A DNA stretch of 22,589 nt from Cloacimonetes bacterium UBA6081 (GTDB lineage: Bacteria > Cloacimonadota > Cloacimonadia > Cloacimonadales > Cloacimonadaceae): NCBI GenBank assembly GCA_002428685.1, contig DIXL01000010.1, forward strand, positions 1 to 22,589. Reading direction: 5' to 3'. Shown in pieces: positions 1 through 7,067 of the stretch. Both the position numbers and the translations under genes were made by a program. The notes under the pieces are model-generated. The model did not search any database, had not been told where the DNA came from, and was given only the letters and a program-made list of their open reading frames with translations. How positions within the stretch are numbered: position 1 is the first letter of the stretch; each line of letters starts with the position of its first letter.

Positions 1-1
1 T

Positions 2-286
2 TCACTTACAACTGTCAAACTTGAGCCAAGCATCATCGGCTCTGGTCTTGATCTCATCCTCAGTCATATTCTCCGACTGCAGCCAGGGGCCTCGAAACTG
101 GTTCCACCAACTCTTATAGTGGAACTCGTTAGCGTATGGATCATCCTGGGAAGCTTGATTAGCATCGATAATCTCTTCAATTGGCTGCTCCGAGCCATCA
201 TCATGCATCTGAACTATCTGGCTGCCTGATTTTACCATCTCCTCCAGCGTTGCCTGGCCGTTGCGATTCTTGTTTTGCTTGGTCAT
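2..286 (-). CDS. Small acidic hypothetical protein, 94 aa
   Basis: I do not recognise this family. The protein is short and acidic, with no signal peptide or membrane segment. It has a hydrophilic N-terminal half and an aromatic C-terminal half containing a YKSWWNQF stretch near residues 57-64 and a final cysteine. The ATG at 284-286 is preceded by GAAGGAG about 6 nt upstream, a good ribosome binding site, which is the main reason to accept the gene. The TGA stop lies at 2-4, so the gene is complete. A TTGACC box on the minus strand at 353-358 could be its -35 element, but the -10 is poor. It is transcribed away from the 19-bp repeat array at 538-730, so it may be cargo of, or next to, a mobile or replicative element. 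That link is inference from position only. Confidence 0.6.
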   Translation of the reverse strand: MTKQNKNRNGQATLEEMVKSGSQIVQMHDDGSEQPIEEIIDANQASQDDPYANEFHYKSWWNQFRGPWLQSENMTEDEIKTRADDAWLKFDSCK

Positions 287-537
287 CTTGATCTCCTTCT
301 CGGTTACCCGACTGTTGATTAATGAGTGCTACTATGCACCCTTCGCACAGGTGGTCAAGTCCTTTCCACTCAATATGATAAAGAATCTGCAAGAATCTTT
401 ATTGACAGAAATCCTGCCCCATCTTACATCGAATACAGCCTACAGACCCTACATAGAATGCCCTCCGAGTCGTGGGGACACCGCCCGGTGCTCCCCACGT
501 TATTTGTTTGGCTTTGTAGAAAGATGTAATGGTTTGC
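287..537. other. Intergenic stretch without a convincing gene
   Basis: Plus-strand open frames exist here, for example from 261 to 566, but they lack a ribosome binding site, have no recognisable family features and run into the repeat array. Apart from the possible minus-strand promoter box at 353-358, a TTGACA at 402-407 without a good -10, and the hairpin at 471-499, I see nothing functional. Confidence 0.5.
471..499. terminator. GC-rich hairpin, possible orphan terminator
   Basis: CGTGGGGA at 471-478 pairs with TCCCCACG at 492-499, and CACCG at 479-483 pairs with CGGTG at 486-490. This gives a 13-bp stem with one bulged C and a 2-nt loop. The plus-strand sequence after it (TTATTTGTTT) is T-rich, as in an intrinsic terminator. 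No plus-strand gene precedes it, so it may instead be a remnant or a palindromic repeat. Confidence 0.4.
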
Positions 538-730
538 TTGCAATTTTCAATGATACTTTCTTGTAATTTTCGGTGATACTTCCTTGCAATTTTCAGTGAT
601 ACGCTTGCAATTTTCGGTGATACAATTGCAATTTTCAGAGATACAAACTGACTGATCTACTCAGCTAAGAAATGCCCCATTTCGGCCGCTTGCAATTTTC
701 GGTGAGACAATTTGCAATTTTCGGTGAGAC
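538..730 (+). repeat. Array of seven 19-bp direct repeats (iteron or transposase-site like)
   Basis: Seven near-identical copies of TTGCAATTTTCGGTGATAC start at 538, 561, 584, 605, 626, 690 and 712. Variation is confined to a few positions: TCAA, TCAG or TCGG in the middle, and GATAC or GAGAC at the end. The step is 21-23 bp, about two helical turns, so the copies face the same side of the DNA. The single 64-bp step between copies five and six equals about three such periods. IS21-family elements carry repeated sites of this general size at their ends, and plasmid iterons have this spacing, but no istA/istB or replication gene is visible. What binds the array is inference. Confidence 0.85.
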
Positions 731-841
731 TTTATAGTTCAATTTGAGAGGTCTGGTAAATACCAAAAAATCTCCCAACTTTTCTTGACAGGATTTTTGC
801 CTCATAAAAAATGGCTCAAAGCACAATACAAGGAGTTAACT

Positions 842-1258
842 ATGAATATCAAGGAACTCTTTTCGCAGTTTCGAAACCTACTTTCCAACGCAGCCGGCGT
901 AGAAATGTCCTTTGGCCAGCCCACTAAAATTGGTGAAGTCTATATCATACCCGTAGCCAAAGTTTCTTTTGGATTTGGGGGTGGTGGCGGAAAAGCCTCT
1001 GTTAAAGTTAATAAAGCAGAAAAAAACACTCCTGTCCCCCCTGAAGTCAATTCTGAAAACCCCGAAAAAGAAGATGACGGAAGTTTAGGGGGAGGTGGAG
1101 GTGGTGGAGTAAAAACAGTACCCATAGGCATTTATACCATCAATGGTGAGGTAGTAAAGTTTCATCCCATAATTAGCATCAAAGAACTGCTGGCGATAAT
1201 GGCTGTAATCAGTGTGTTTCTGATTCGCTTCAAAAAAACCAAGAAGAAAGGAAAATAG
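842..1258 (+). CDS. YtfJ/GerW-family protein with C-terminal membrane anchor
   Basis: This 138-residue protein belongs to the Spore_YtfJ (GerW) family. It shows the family's core near residues 23-50: FGQP, the GEVYIIPVAKVSFGFG segment and a glycine run. A second glycine block follows at about 83-89, then a KTVPIG segment. A charged, proline-containing linker of about 40 residues separates the glycine blocks. Residues 113-128 form one hydrophobic helix followed by a lysine-rich tail, so the protein is probably membrane-anchored by its C-terminus. In Bacillus the family is linked to spore germination, but homologues occur in non-sporulating bacteria with unknown roles. I chose the ATG at 842 because AAGGAG lies about 6 nt upstream; an in-frame ATG at 785 has no such site and overlaps a TTGACA box at 785-790. 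It is first in an operon with the M3 peptidase, 4 nt apart. Confidence 0.8.
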   Translation: MNIKELFSQFRNLLSNAAGVEMSFGQPTKIGEVYIIPVAKVSFGFGGGGGKASVKVNKAEKNTPVPPEVNSENPEKEDDGSLGGGGGGGVKTVPIGIYTINGEVVKFHPIISIKELLAIMAVISVFLIRFKKTKKKGK

Positions 1259-1262
1259 ATCT

Positions 1263-2987
1263 ATGTTTTTTACAGACAAGAAGATACAACCGATCCCCTA
1301 TTCTTACCTACCTCAGGATTTTGATGTTTGTTCCTGGATATCGGTTCAGGCATTTTTGGAACAATTATGCGCGATGCAAACCGACACTACAGAAGCCCTG
1401 GAAGAATTGCTGCTAAAGTACTCAGACCTGATCAAGGCAATGTCCGATGAGCTATCCTGGCGCTATATTCACATGACAATAAATGCAGATGATCCTAAAA
1501 AAGAAGAAGTCTATAACGATTATTATGCCAATGTTTATGCTCCATCTGAAGCCTATCAGTTTAAGATCAAGCAGATTTTTTATAATAGCCCGGCCCGTAG
1601 TGAGTTGGACATCAAAGCTTATAGTCTTTTAAACCAAATATTTAGCAATGATATCCAGCTTTTTAGAGAGGAAAACATCCCACTTCTGATTCAGGAATCT
1701 GAATTGGCTAATAAATACGGTGGTTTTGTTAGCAAAATGAGCGTTTTTTACGACGGTGAAGACAGGACTCCTTCACAACTGGCAGTTTACCTGAAGGAAA
1801 ATGACCGTAGTAAACGTGAAGAAGCCTGGAGATTACGCTTCGACTTGTTTCTGGACAAGAAGGACGAATTAAACAAGCTTTTTGATGATTTACTCGAGCT
1901 GCGCACTAAGATAGCTAAAAATGCCGGTTTTGACAACTACCGAGATTTTAAGCACAGGGAAATGGGAAGATTTTCTTACACTCCCGATGATATTTTCCGC
2001 TTTCACGAGGCTGTGGAAAAAGTGGTGGTGCCTTTTCATGCAGAGCTGAACAAACATCGCCAAGAAACTCTGAAATTAGATTCTCTTCGCCCCTGGGATA
2101 CTGCAGTGGATTTGGATGGAAGGAAACTGAAACCATTTGAAACCACAGAAGAATTCATTACTAAAAGCTTGAAAGTGCTGGCAAAAGTGCATCCCAATTA
2201 TGCTATACAGCTCGAATTGATGTGCAATACAGGGCTTTTGGATTTGGAAAACCGCAAAGGCAAAGCTCCCGGTGGCTATAATAGCACCATCAACAACCTG
2301 GCCAGCTCGTTTATCTTTATGAACCATGTGAAACAGCATGGAGATGTAACAACTTTACTGCATGAATCCGGCCATGCCATGCATAGTGCTGCAACTGCCA
2401 ATATAAAAATAGCTCAATATCTGGAGCCTCCTTCAGAGGTTGCAGAATTAGCTTCCATGGCTATGGAACTGCTTACGATGGACTATTGGGATGAGTATTA
2501 TCCCCTGCCCAGTGATCTAAAAAAAGCCAAACGCGACCAACTGGAAGGCACACTTAGCTTTCTGCCCTGGTGCATGACCGTGGATGCCTTCCAACAATGG
2601 GTATATTTGCATCCCAAACACAGTGCCGAAGAACGATCTGATGCCTATGTTCATACCTGTAAACGCTTTTCGGGGGGAGTGGACTGGAGCGGATTGGAAA
2701 AATATCGTAGAATCAGGTGGATGCAGCAGTTACACATCTTTGAAGTCCCGTTCTATTATATCGAGTATGGCATAGCACAATTGGGAGCCTTGTCCATTTA
2801 CATGAACTACCGCAAAGACAAAGCCAAAGCCCTGAAACAGTATCAAAACTTTCTAAACCTTGGCTACAGCGTGCCTGTAAAAGAAATTTATGAGGCTGCG
2901 GGAATAGATTTTGACTTTTCAGAATCCCGCATCAGAGAGCTGGTAGATTTTGTTTCCAGAGAGTTGGAAACCCTGGACAAGGAATAA
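1263..2987 (+). CDS. M3-family oligoendopeptidase (PepF-like)
   Basis: A 574-residue cytoplasmic zinc metallopeptidase of family M3, which hydrolyses short peptides. The zinc motif HESGH is at residues 367-371. The third ligand is probably E388 in LEPPSE, which aligns with the VEAPSQ segment of thimet oligopeptidase. The preceding GGYNST and the downstream aromatic segment IFEVPFYYIEYGIAQLGAL are typical of the catalytic domain, and residues 1-200 form the helical PepF N-terminal region. Length is normal for the family. No signal peptide is present. It starts 4 nt after the YtfJ gene, with AAAGGA upstream, and its TAA shares one base with the ATG of lplA, so the three genes are almost certainly co-transcribed. 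The substrate is unknown; peptide recycling is the family role. Confidence 0.93.
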   Translation: MFFTDKKIQPIPYSYLPQDFDVCSWISVQAFLEQLCAMQTDTTEALEELLLKYSDLIKAMSDELSWRYIHMTINADDPKKEEVYNDYYANVYAPSEAYQFKIKQIFYNSPARSELDIKAYSLLNQIFSNDIQLFREENIPLLIQESELANKYGGFVSKMSVFYDGEDRTPSQLAVYLKENDRSKREEAWRLRFDLFLDKKDELNKLFDDLLELRTKIAKNAGFDNYRDFKHREMGRFSYTPDDIFRFHEAVEKVVVPFHAELNKHRQETLKLDSLRPWDTAVDLDGRKLKPFETTEEFITKSLKVLAKVHPNYAIQLELMCNTGLLDLENRKGKAPGGYNSTINNLASSFIFMNHVKQHGDVTTLLHESGHAMHSAATANIKIAQYLEPPSEVAELASMAMELLTMDYWDEYYPLPSDLKKAKRDQLEGTLSFLPWCMTVDAFQQWVYLHPKHSAEERSDAYVHTCKRFSGGVDWSGLEKYRRIRWMQQLHIFEVPFYYIEYGIAQLGALSIYMNYRKDKAKALKQYQNFLNLGYSVPVKEIYEAAGIDFDFSESRIRELVDFVSRELETLDKE

Positions 2988-3967
2988 TGCTCTCGATATT
3001 CAGCCCCAGTAACCATGCACCCTTTAACATTGCAACCGAGGAATACATCCTCAAAAACTTCAGCGAGGATGTATTCCTGCTTTACATAAATAATCCCAGC
3101 ATAATTGTAGGCAAACATCAAAACACTCTGGCAGAGATTAATCAGGATTGGGTTTTGGCTAATAAAATACCGGTGGTTAGGCGTTTAACCGGTGGCGGTT
3201 CTGTGTTTCACGACCCCGGCAACTTAAATTTCTCGTTTATGATGAAGGAAGGCGAAGATGTGAGCCGTAGCTTTGAACGCTACACACGCCCTGTTTTAAG
3301 CGTTTTGCACGATTTGGGGATTTCTGCCGTGTTGGAAGGGCGCAACGACCTTACCATCAATGGCTTGAAATTCTCGGGGAATGCAAAAACTGTCGCCTTT
3401 GGTAAAACCCTTCAACATGGAACTATTCTGTTTAGCAGCAAGATTGGCGACCTGAGCTCGGCTCTGAAGGTAAAACCCTTCAAATTTGCCGATAAAGCCG
3501 TAAAATCCGTCCGTGCCAGAGTTACCAATGTATCCGAGCACCTGCCTCAACCGCTTACCTTGCAGGACTTTGTGGCACTTGTGAGAGCAAAGGTACATTA
3601 TCTGTATCCGGAAATAAAGGATTATTTTCTCAGTCCTGCCGATCAAGCTGCCATCCGTGAACTGGTTACAGATAAATATGAGACCTGGGAATGGAATTAT
3701 GGTAAATCACCCCGTTATAATCTGCACTATGAACTGCGCAGCAAAGCTGGAATCATCGAATTCTTTTTACAGGTGAACAAAGGCATTATTCTGGAAGCCA
3801 GAATTTTTGGTGATTTCTTTTCTTCACGTGATATATCGGAATTGGAACAGGGTCTTGCAGGCTTGGTCCACAAGCGGAAAGTGATTGCCGATACGCTGCA
3901 AAAGCTTGATTTTAAAAGCTTTTTCGGTGAGGTGGAGCTGGAAGAAATCCTTGGGGCTATGTTCTAA
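2987..3967 (+). CDS. lplA: Lipoate-protein ligase A
   Basis: This 326-residue enzyme activates lipoate with ATP and attaches it to lipoyl-domain lysines of 2-oxoacid dehydrogenases or glycine-cleavage H protein. The diagnostic motif RRLTGGGSVFHDPGN is at residues 65-79, and the catalytic-region lysine lies in GLKFSGNA (K128). The C-terminal 80 or so residues match the accessory domain of two-domain LplA proteins, so this is the ligase form and not an octanoyltransferase, though the related LipM branch cannot be fully excluded. The ATG overlaps the stop of the M3 peptidase by one base (translational coupling). The TAA at 3965-3967 touches the inverted-repeat cassette that starts at 3968. Confidence 0.92.
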   Translation: MLSIFSPSNHAPFNIATEEYILKNFSEDVFLLYINNPSIIVGKHQNTLAEINQDWVLANKIPVVRRLTGGGSVFHDPGNLNFSFMMKEGEDVSRSFERYTRPVLSVLHDLGISAVLEGRNDLTINGLKFSGNAKTVAFGKTLQHGTILFSSKIGDLSSALKVKPFKFADKAVKSVRARVTNVSEHLPQPLTLQDFVALVRAKVHYLYPEIKDYFLSPADQAAIRELVTDKYETWEWNYGKSPRYNLHYELRSKAGIIEFFLQVNKGIILEARIFGDFFSSRDISELEQGLAGLVHKRKVIADTLQKLDFKSFFGEVELEEILGAMF

Positions 3968-3973
3968 GTTTTC

Positions 3974-4014
3974 TTTACCACTGAGGTACAGAGGGTAAAA
4001 GAGAAAAGCAGAGA
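3974..4014 (+). repeat. Left inverted repeat of the GxxExxY cassette
   Basis: The arm begins TTTACCACTGAGG and continues through a purine-rich stretch ending GCAGAGA. It matches the reverse complement of 4519-4559 at 38 of 41 positions. It ends 10 nt before the GxxExxY ATG, so it also forms the 5' leader of that gene. Confidence 0.85.
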
Positions 4015-4024
4015 AGAAGCTAAG

Positions 4025-4459
4025 ATGGATGAACAGAGTTTAAACAAACTGAGTGGAAGAATAATTGGAGCTTGTATTGAAGTTCACAGGATTCTGGGCC
4101 CTGGACTTCTGGAATCAGTTTACATGGAATGTCTCCAGAAAGAGATGGTTTTCCAGGGCATACCTTTCAAAAGCGAAGTGCTCTTACCAATCATTTATAA
4201 AGGGTCCGAATGCAGATCCACTTATAGGGCGGACTTGATTGTTGCAGACCAGATAATCGTAGAGCTCAAGTCTGTTAAAGAAATGCTTCCTGTTTTCGCT
4301 GCTCAGGTGATGTCATATCTAAGTATCTCAAATCTTCCTCTGGGGTTACTCATAAATTTTAACGTTCCACTTCTTAAAGAAGGTATCCAACGAATCAGAT
4401 TGAACTATGGAGCACTATCTAATCAAGACCTGCATAAGCTAATGATAGAAAACAAGTAA
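4025..4459 (+). CDS. GxxExxY family protein (PDDEXK_3)
   Basis: This 144-residue protein has the family-naming motif G27-L-L-E30-S-V-Y33, preceded by the usual IIGACIEVHRILGPG segment. The PDDEXK-type nuclease core is complete: E30, D70 in RADLIV, E80-L-K82 in VELKSV, and Q94 in AAQVMSYL. The C-terminal LGLLINF segment is also typical. The family is widespread in environmental bacteria, and no function is established that I can name; the intact acidic and lysine residues suggest nuclease activity. The ribosome binding site is weak (AAGAAG). The gene is enclosed by inverted repeats, unlike its neighbours, which suggests independent acquisition. Confidence 0.92.
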   Translation: MDEQSLNKLSGRIIGACIEVHRILGPGLLESVYMECLQKEMVFQGIPFKSEVLLPIIYKGSECRSTYRADLIVADQIIVELKSVKEMLPVFAAQVMSYLSISNLPLGLLINFNVPLLKEGIQRIRLNYGALSNQDLHKLMIENK

Positions 4460-4518
4460 TGACATCTCACCAACCTGTAAGTCTTCTAACAAATATGCTG
4501 AAAGTATATTCTCAAAAA

Positions 4519-4559
4519 TCTCTGCTTTTCTCTTTTACCCTCTGTATCTCTGTAGTAAA
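4519..4559 (-). repeat. Right inverted repeat of the GxxExxY cassette
   Basis: The reverse complement of this stretch matches 3974-4014 at 38 of 41 positions, including a 28-nt perfect core at 4519-4546. It lies 60 nt after the GxxExxY stop and about 10 nt from the stop of the converging gene. The arm has no internal hairpin, so it is unlikely to be a simple terminator. Confidence 0.85.
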
Positions 4560-4569
4560 AAAACTATTG

Positions 4570-5535
4570 CTAATTTCCATGTTCCGTTGTTCCGGATTTT
4601 TTGGGCTTTAGCAGAAAAAACACAAACCAGGTTACTAAGCCCCAGGGAATTAAAAATCCCATAATTCTGCCAAAGCGGGGACGGCTTAGCATTTGCAGCA
4701 GCACAAATCTGTTATCCGCTCTTTTTAGTTTTATTATTACCGGTTTAAAAATGGAATCCGGCGTAGCCTCATTTACCAAAGCCAATAAGTTCACCAATTC
4801 CTGATGCTCGCTGCGAGGGTTTTTATAATGATATTTATCGTCAAGGTATCCGGTTTTAGAAAGCTGCGGCAGTTTTGCTGCCAAAGCCACTGTTCCCTGT
4901 TTAAAAAGCTGTGCTGAAAGCGAATCACCCACCAGCTTTTGGTAGCTACTCAAGCCTATCAGGGTGCGCAACATGCCTTTTAGCGAGTAAACACCTTCTC
5001 CAAATTCCCAAAACCAAATGCCGCCTTCTGGGATTGTGGAACCCAGCTCATCAAGCTGATTTAATATTCGTCTGGACTTTTGAAATGCTTCCGGATCCCT
5101 TAAATGTCCGGCTCGTTTGGCAATTGCCAGCAGGCAAATGCTTTGCGTGGAAGCACTATACCATGGCTTGGACAGATTCACTGCTTTATAGCTATAATTC
5201 TGCGGAATAAAACCTGTGCTATCAATCTGCATTATAAGCCAACTACTCATCTCCAAAAAGGCTTTTTGTCTCTCAGGTTCTATGCGGGTATCATAAAATC
5301 GGGAGGCTTCCGAGCCGATTAAATGCGGATCATAAACTTTCCCAAGCTTTGGATAATACCTCATAGGCATGCCAGATTTGTCTTTAGTATCCACTTCCAT
5401 AAAACTATGTCCGCTAAGCTTGTAGCAGGTTTTACCCCAGAAGTTTGACAGTTTAGACTCCGCCATCTGCAAAATGATGGTTACAAAACAAAAACTGATT
5501 AACAGGCTAAAGGCAATGTATTTGGCTCTCTTCAT
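4570..5535 (-). CDS. Membrane-anchored C5-epimerase-like protein
   Basis: This 321-residue protein has an N-terminal hydrophobic segment (about 7-24) and a C-terminal one (about 292-312), so the central domain probably faces the periplasm. The middle resembles the D-glucuronyl C5-epimerase C-terminal domain fold (an alpha/alpha toroid). It has PWYSASTQS near 125-133 in the place of the W-x-SGxxQG motif, then an FWEFGE segment and a SLKGMLRTLIGL segment where that family has an E-Y and N-G-h-x-x-L-x-G-L pattern, then a YHYKN stretch. The match is by eye, so the substrate is unknown and epimerase activity is uncertain. Its ATG follows the znuB stop with no gap, making it the last gene of the znu operon. 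Confidence 0.6.
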   Translation of the reverse strand: MKRAKYIAFSLLISFCFVTIILQMAESKLSNFWGKTCYKLSGHSFMEVDTKDKSGMPMRYYPKLGKVYDPHLIGSEASRFYDTRIEPERQKAFLEMSSWLIMQIDSTGFIPQNYSYKAVNLSKPWYSASTQSICLLAIAKRAGHLRDPEAFQKSRRILNQLDELGSTIPEGGIWFWEFGEGVYSLKGMLRTLIGLSSYQKLVGDSLSAQLFKQGTVALAAKLPQLSKTGYLDDKYHYKNPRSEHQELVNLLALVNEATPDSIFKPVIIKLKRADNRFVLLQMLSRPRFGRIMGFLIPWGLVTWFVFFLLKPKKSGTTEHGN

Positions 5536-6333
5536 TTAAAAACCTCTTTTCTTTGCTCCCAGAAAACTAATAAAAAACACCAGTGCTTCCACCACAACAA
5601 TTGTAGCCCCAGTTGGCAGATTCATTTGGAAGCTCACGAAAAACCCCAGTAGGGCACTAACTATGGCAATTATGGCAGCTAACACTATGGCATATGACAG
5701 CTTGTGCACCAGGTTAAAAGCTGCCACAGCAGGCAGGATAAGCTGTGCGGTTACCAGAATAATCCCCGCACTTTTTAGATTTATCACAATGTTTGCTGCC
5801 AACAACAGCATAAATATCCGGTTCACAAGGCTGGTGCGTATCCTGAAAACCCTTGCCATTTCAGCATTGTAGGTCAGGTAAAACAATTCATTGTAGAAAA
5901 AAGTAACAAACAGGATATTCAGGACAGCCAAAATTCCCAGCCAGACAATTTCACTTCGCGTAACCAGCAAAACATTTCCAAACAGGTAGCTTGCCAAATC
6001 AAAACTGTAGTTCTTTGAGATGGAGATAATGATGATTCCAATGGCCATGCTAAGCGACAAAAAGATGCTTATAGTATTGGCTTCTTGCAACTTATGTTTG
6101 CGTGCCAGCCAGGATATCGCCAGGGCTATCAGCATCACAAACACTAAAGTGCCCAAGGTAAGGTTTATCCCAGTTATTATAGAAATAGCAATTCCCGCAA
6201 AGGCAATGTGTGAAAGTGCTTCCCCCATATATGAGATTCGGCGCAGGGTAACAAAAGGTGCAAAAATTGCCAGACTTAGTCCCGACAAAACGGCGCCGAT
6301 TAGCGCATGAATCATAAAAGTGAAGCTAAACAT
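5536..6333 (-). CDS. znuB: Metal ABC transporter permease (ABC-3 family, ZnuB-like)
   Basis: A 265-residue polytopic inner-membrane protein with about eight hydrophobic segments. It forms the channel of a zinc or manganese importer together with the neighbouring ATPase and binding protein. Family signs are the start LSGLSLAIFAPFVTLRRISYMGEALSHIAFAG and the segment SAGIILVTAQLILPAVAA in the second half. Its start is 5 nt after the znuC stop, and its stop adjoins the start of the epimerase-like gene. The family alone does not separate zinc from manganese or iron; zinc is favoured by the His-rich loop of the partner ZnuA. Confidence 0.9.
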   Translation of the reverse strand: MFSFTFMIHALIGAVLSGLSLAIFAPFVTLRRISYMGEALSHIAFAGIAISIITGINLTLGTLVFVMLIALAISWLARKHKLQEANTISIFLSLSMAIGIIIISISKNYSFDLASYLFGNVLLVTRSEIVWLGILAVLNILFVTFFYNELFYLTYNAEMARVFRIRTSLVNRIFMLLLAANIVINLKSAGIILVTAQLILPAVAAFNLVHKLSYAIVLAAIIAIVSALLGFFVSFQMNLPTGATIVVVEALVFFISFLGAKKRGF

Positions 6334-6338
6334 AAGCG

Positions 6339-7067
6339 TTAATACCCTTTTTCTATGATATGCATGCTTTCCCCAAAGGTTTTATGGATCATTTTGGCAT
6401 CCACCAGTTCTGTATGGTTATGGCAGTGCAAATGGCGGTTCAGGCATACTAAAAAGCTGCAATATTTAGAAAGGATATTCAGGTCGTGCGAGATGGTTAT
6501 GATGGTTCGTCCGCTTTCGTGCAGGGTTTTCAACAGCTTGAAAAAACTCTCCACTGCGGGTCTATCCAGGCTTGCTTCCGGCTCATCCAAAATCAGGTAT
6601 GGACTTTTTGCCACCAAGGCTCTGGCCAGTAAAACCCGCTGATATTCACCTCCGGATAGCCTTCCGATCAGGCTTTTAGCCAATTTGCCCACTCCGGTTT
6701 GCTCCAAAGCCTGCATAGCCTGGGCTTTGTGAGTTGCATTAAATCTGGCTCCCAAGCGCATATTCCCCGCCAAGCCCATCAATGCTATATCCAACGCCGT
6801 AGCAGGAAAAGCGCGGTCAAATTCCTCATGCTGAGGCAGATACCCAAAGCTGTTGTCTTTCAGCCATTGGGCTTGGGCAATTCCATCTATTTCAATGCTG
6901 CCTTCCTGCATGTCCAACATGCCCAAAACAAGTTTAATCAGAGTGGATTTGCCGGCTCCGTTGGGTCCAATAATGGCCACAAACTCGTTATCAGCCAAGG
7001 TTAAATTTATGTTTTCCAGGATGCTTTTACCCTGTAAGCGGTATTGCAAACCTTTGATTTCTATCAT
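6339..7067 (-). CDS. znuC: Metal ABC transporter ATP-binding protein (ZnuC-like)
   Basis: A 242-residue ABC ATPase that powers metal import. Walker A GPNGAGKS is at residues 34-41, the signature LSGGE at 137-141, Walker B YLILDEP at 157-163, and the switch histidine is in TISHDL near 196. The start ATG overlaps the end of znuA by 4 nt (7064-7067), the usual sign of translational coupling. Length is normal for the family. Confidence 0.93.
   Translation of the reverse strand: MIEIKGLQYRLQGKSILENINLTLADNEFVAIIGPNGAGKSTLIKLVLGMLDMQEGSIEIDGIAQAQWLKDNSFGYLPQHEEFDRAFPATALDIALMGLAGNMRLGARFNATHKAQAMQALEQTGVGKLAKSLIGRLSGGEYQRVLLARALVAKSPYLILDEPEASLDRPAVESFFKLLKTLHESGRTIITISHDLNILSKYCSFLVCLNRHLHCHNHTELVDAKMIHKTFGESMHIIEKGY

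Larger units (their letters stand above)
3968..4564 (+). mobile_element. Inverted-repeat cassette carrying a GxxExxY gene
   Basis: A single gene is bounded by inverted repeats. A 28-nt core is perfect between 3987-4014 and 4519-4546, and the arms extend to 3974-4014 and 4519-4559 with 38 of 41 positions matching. The element fills the space between the lplA stop (3967) and the stop of the converging gene (4570). No clear target-site duplication is visible and no transposase is encoded, so mobility is inferred from the structure. It would need an enzyme supplied from elsewhere, or the GxxExxY protein itself. Confidence 0.6.

Noticed and set aside
261..566. Plus-strand open frame of 101 codons at the left edge
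   Set aside because: No ribosome binding site, no family features, overlaps the start of the 94-aa gene on the other strand and runs into the 19-bp repeat array and the hairpin.
940..1131. Minus-strand proline-rich open frame
   Set aside because: It is the antisense shadow of the glycine runs in the YtfJ-family gene.
2888..3121. Repeat-like AGGAATACATCC / GAGGATGTATTCCTG pair at the start of lplA
   Set aside because: A short inverted match (about 3038-3080) inside coding sequence; it could form an mRNA hairpin, but it is explained by codon content and I see no reason to call a regulatory site.
3968..4564. The two cassette arms as a pair of terminators for lplA and the znu operon
   Set aside because: Neither arm folds on itself; they pair only with each other across about 500 nt, which fits an element boundary better than termination.
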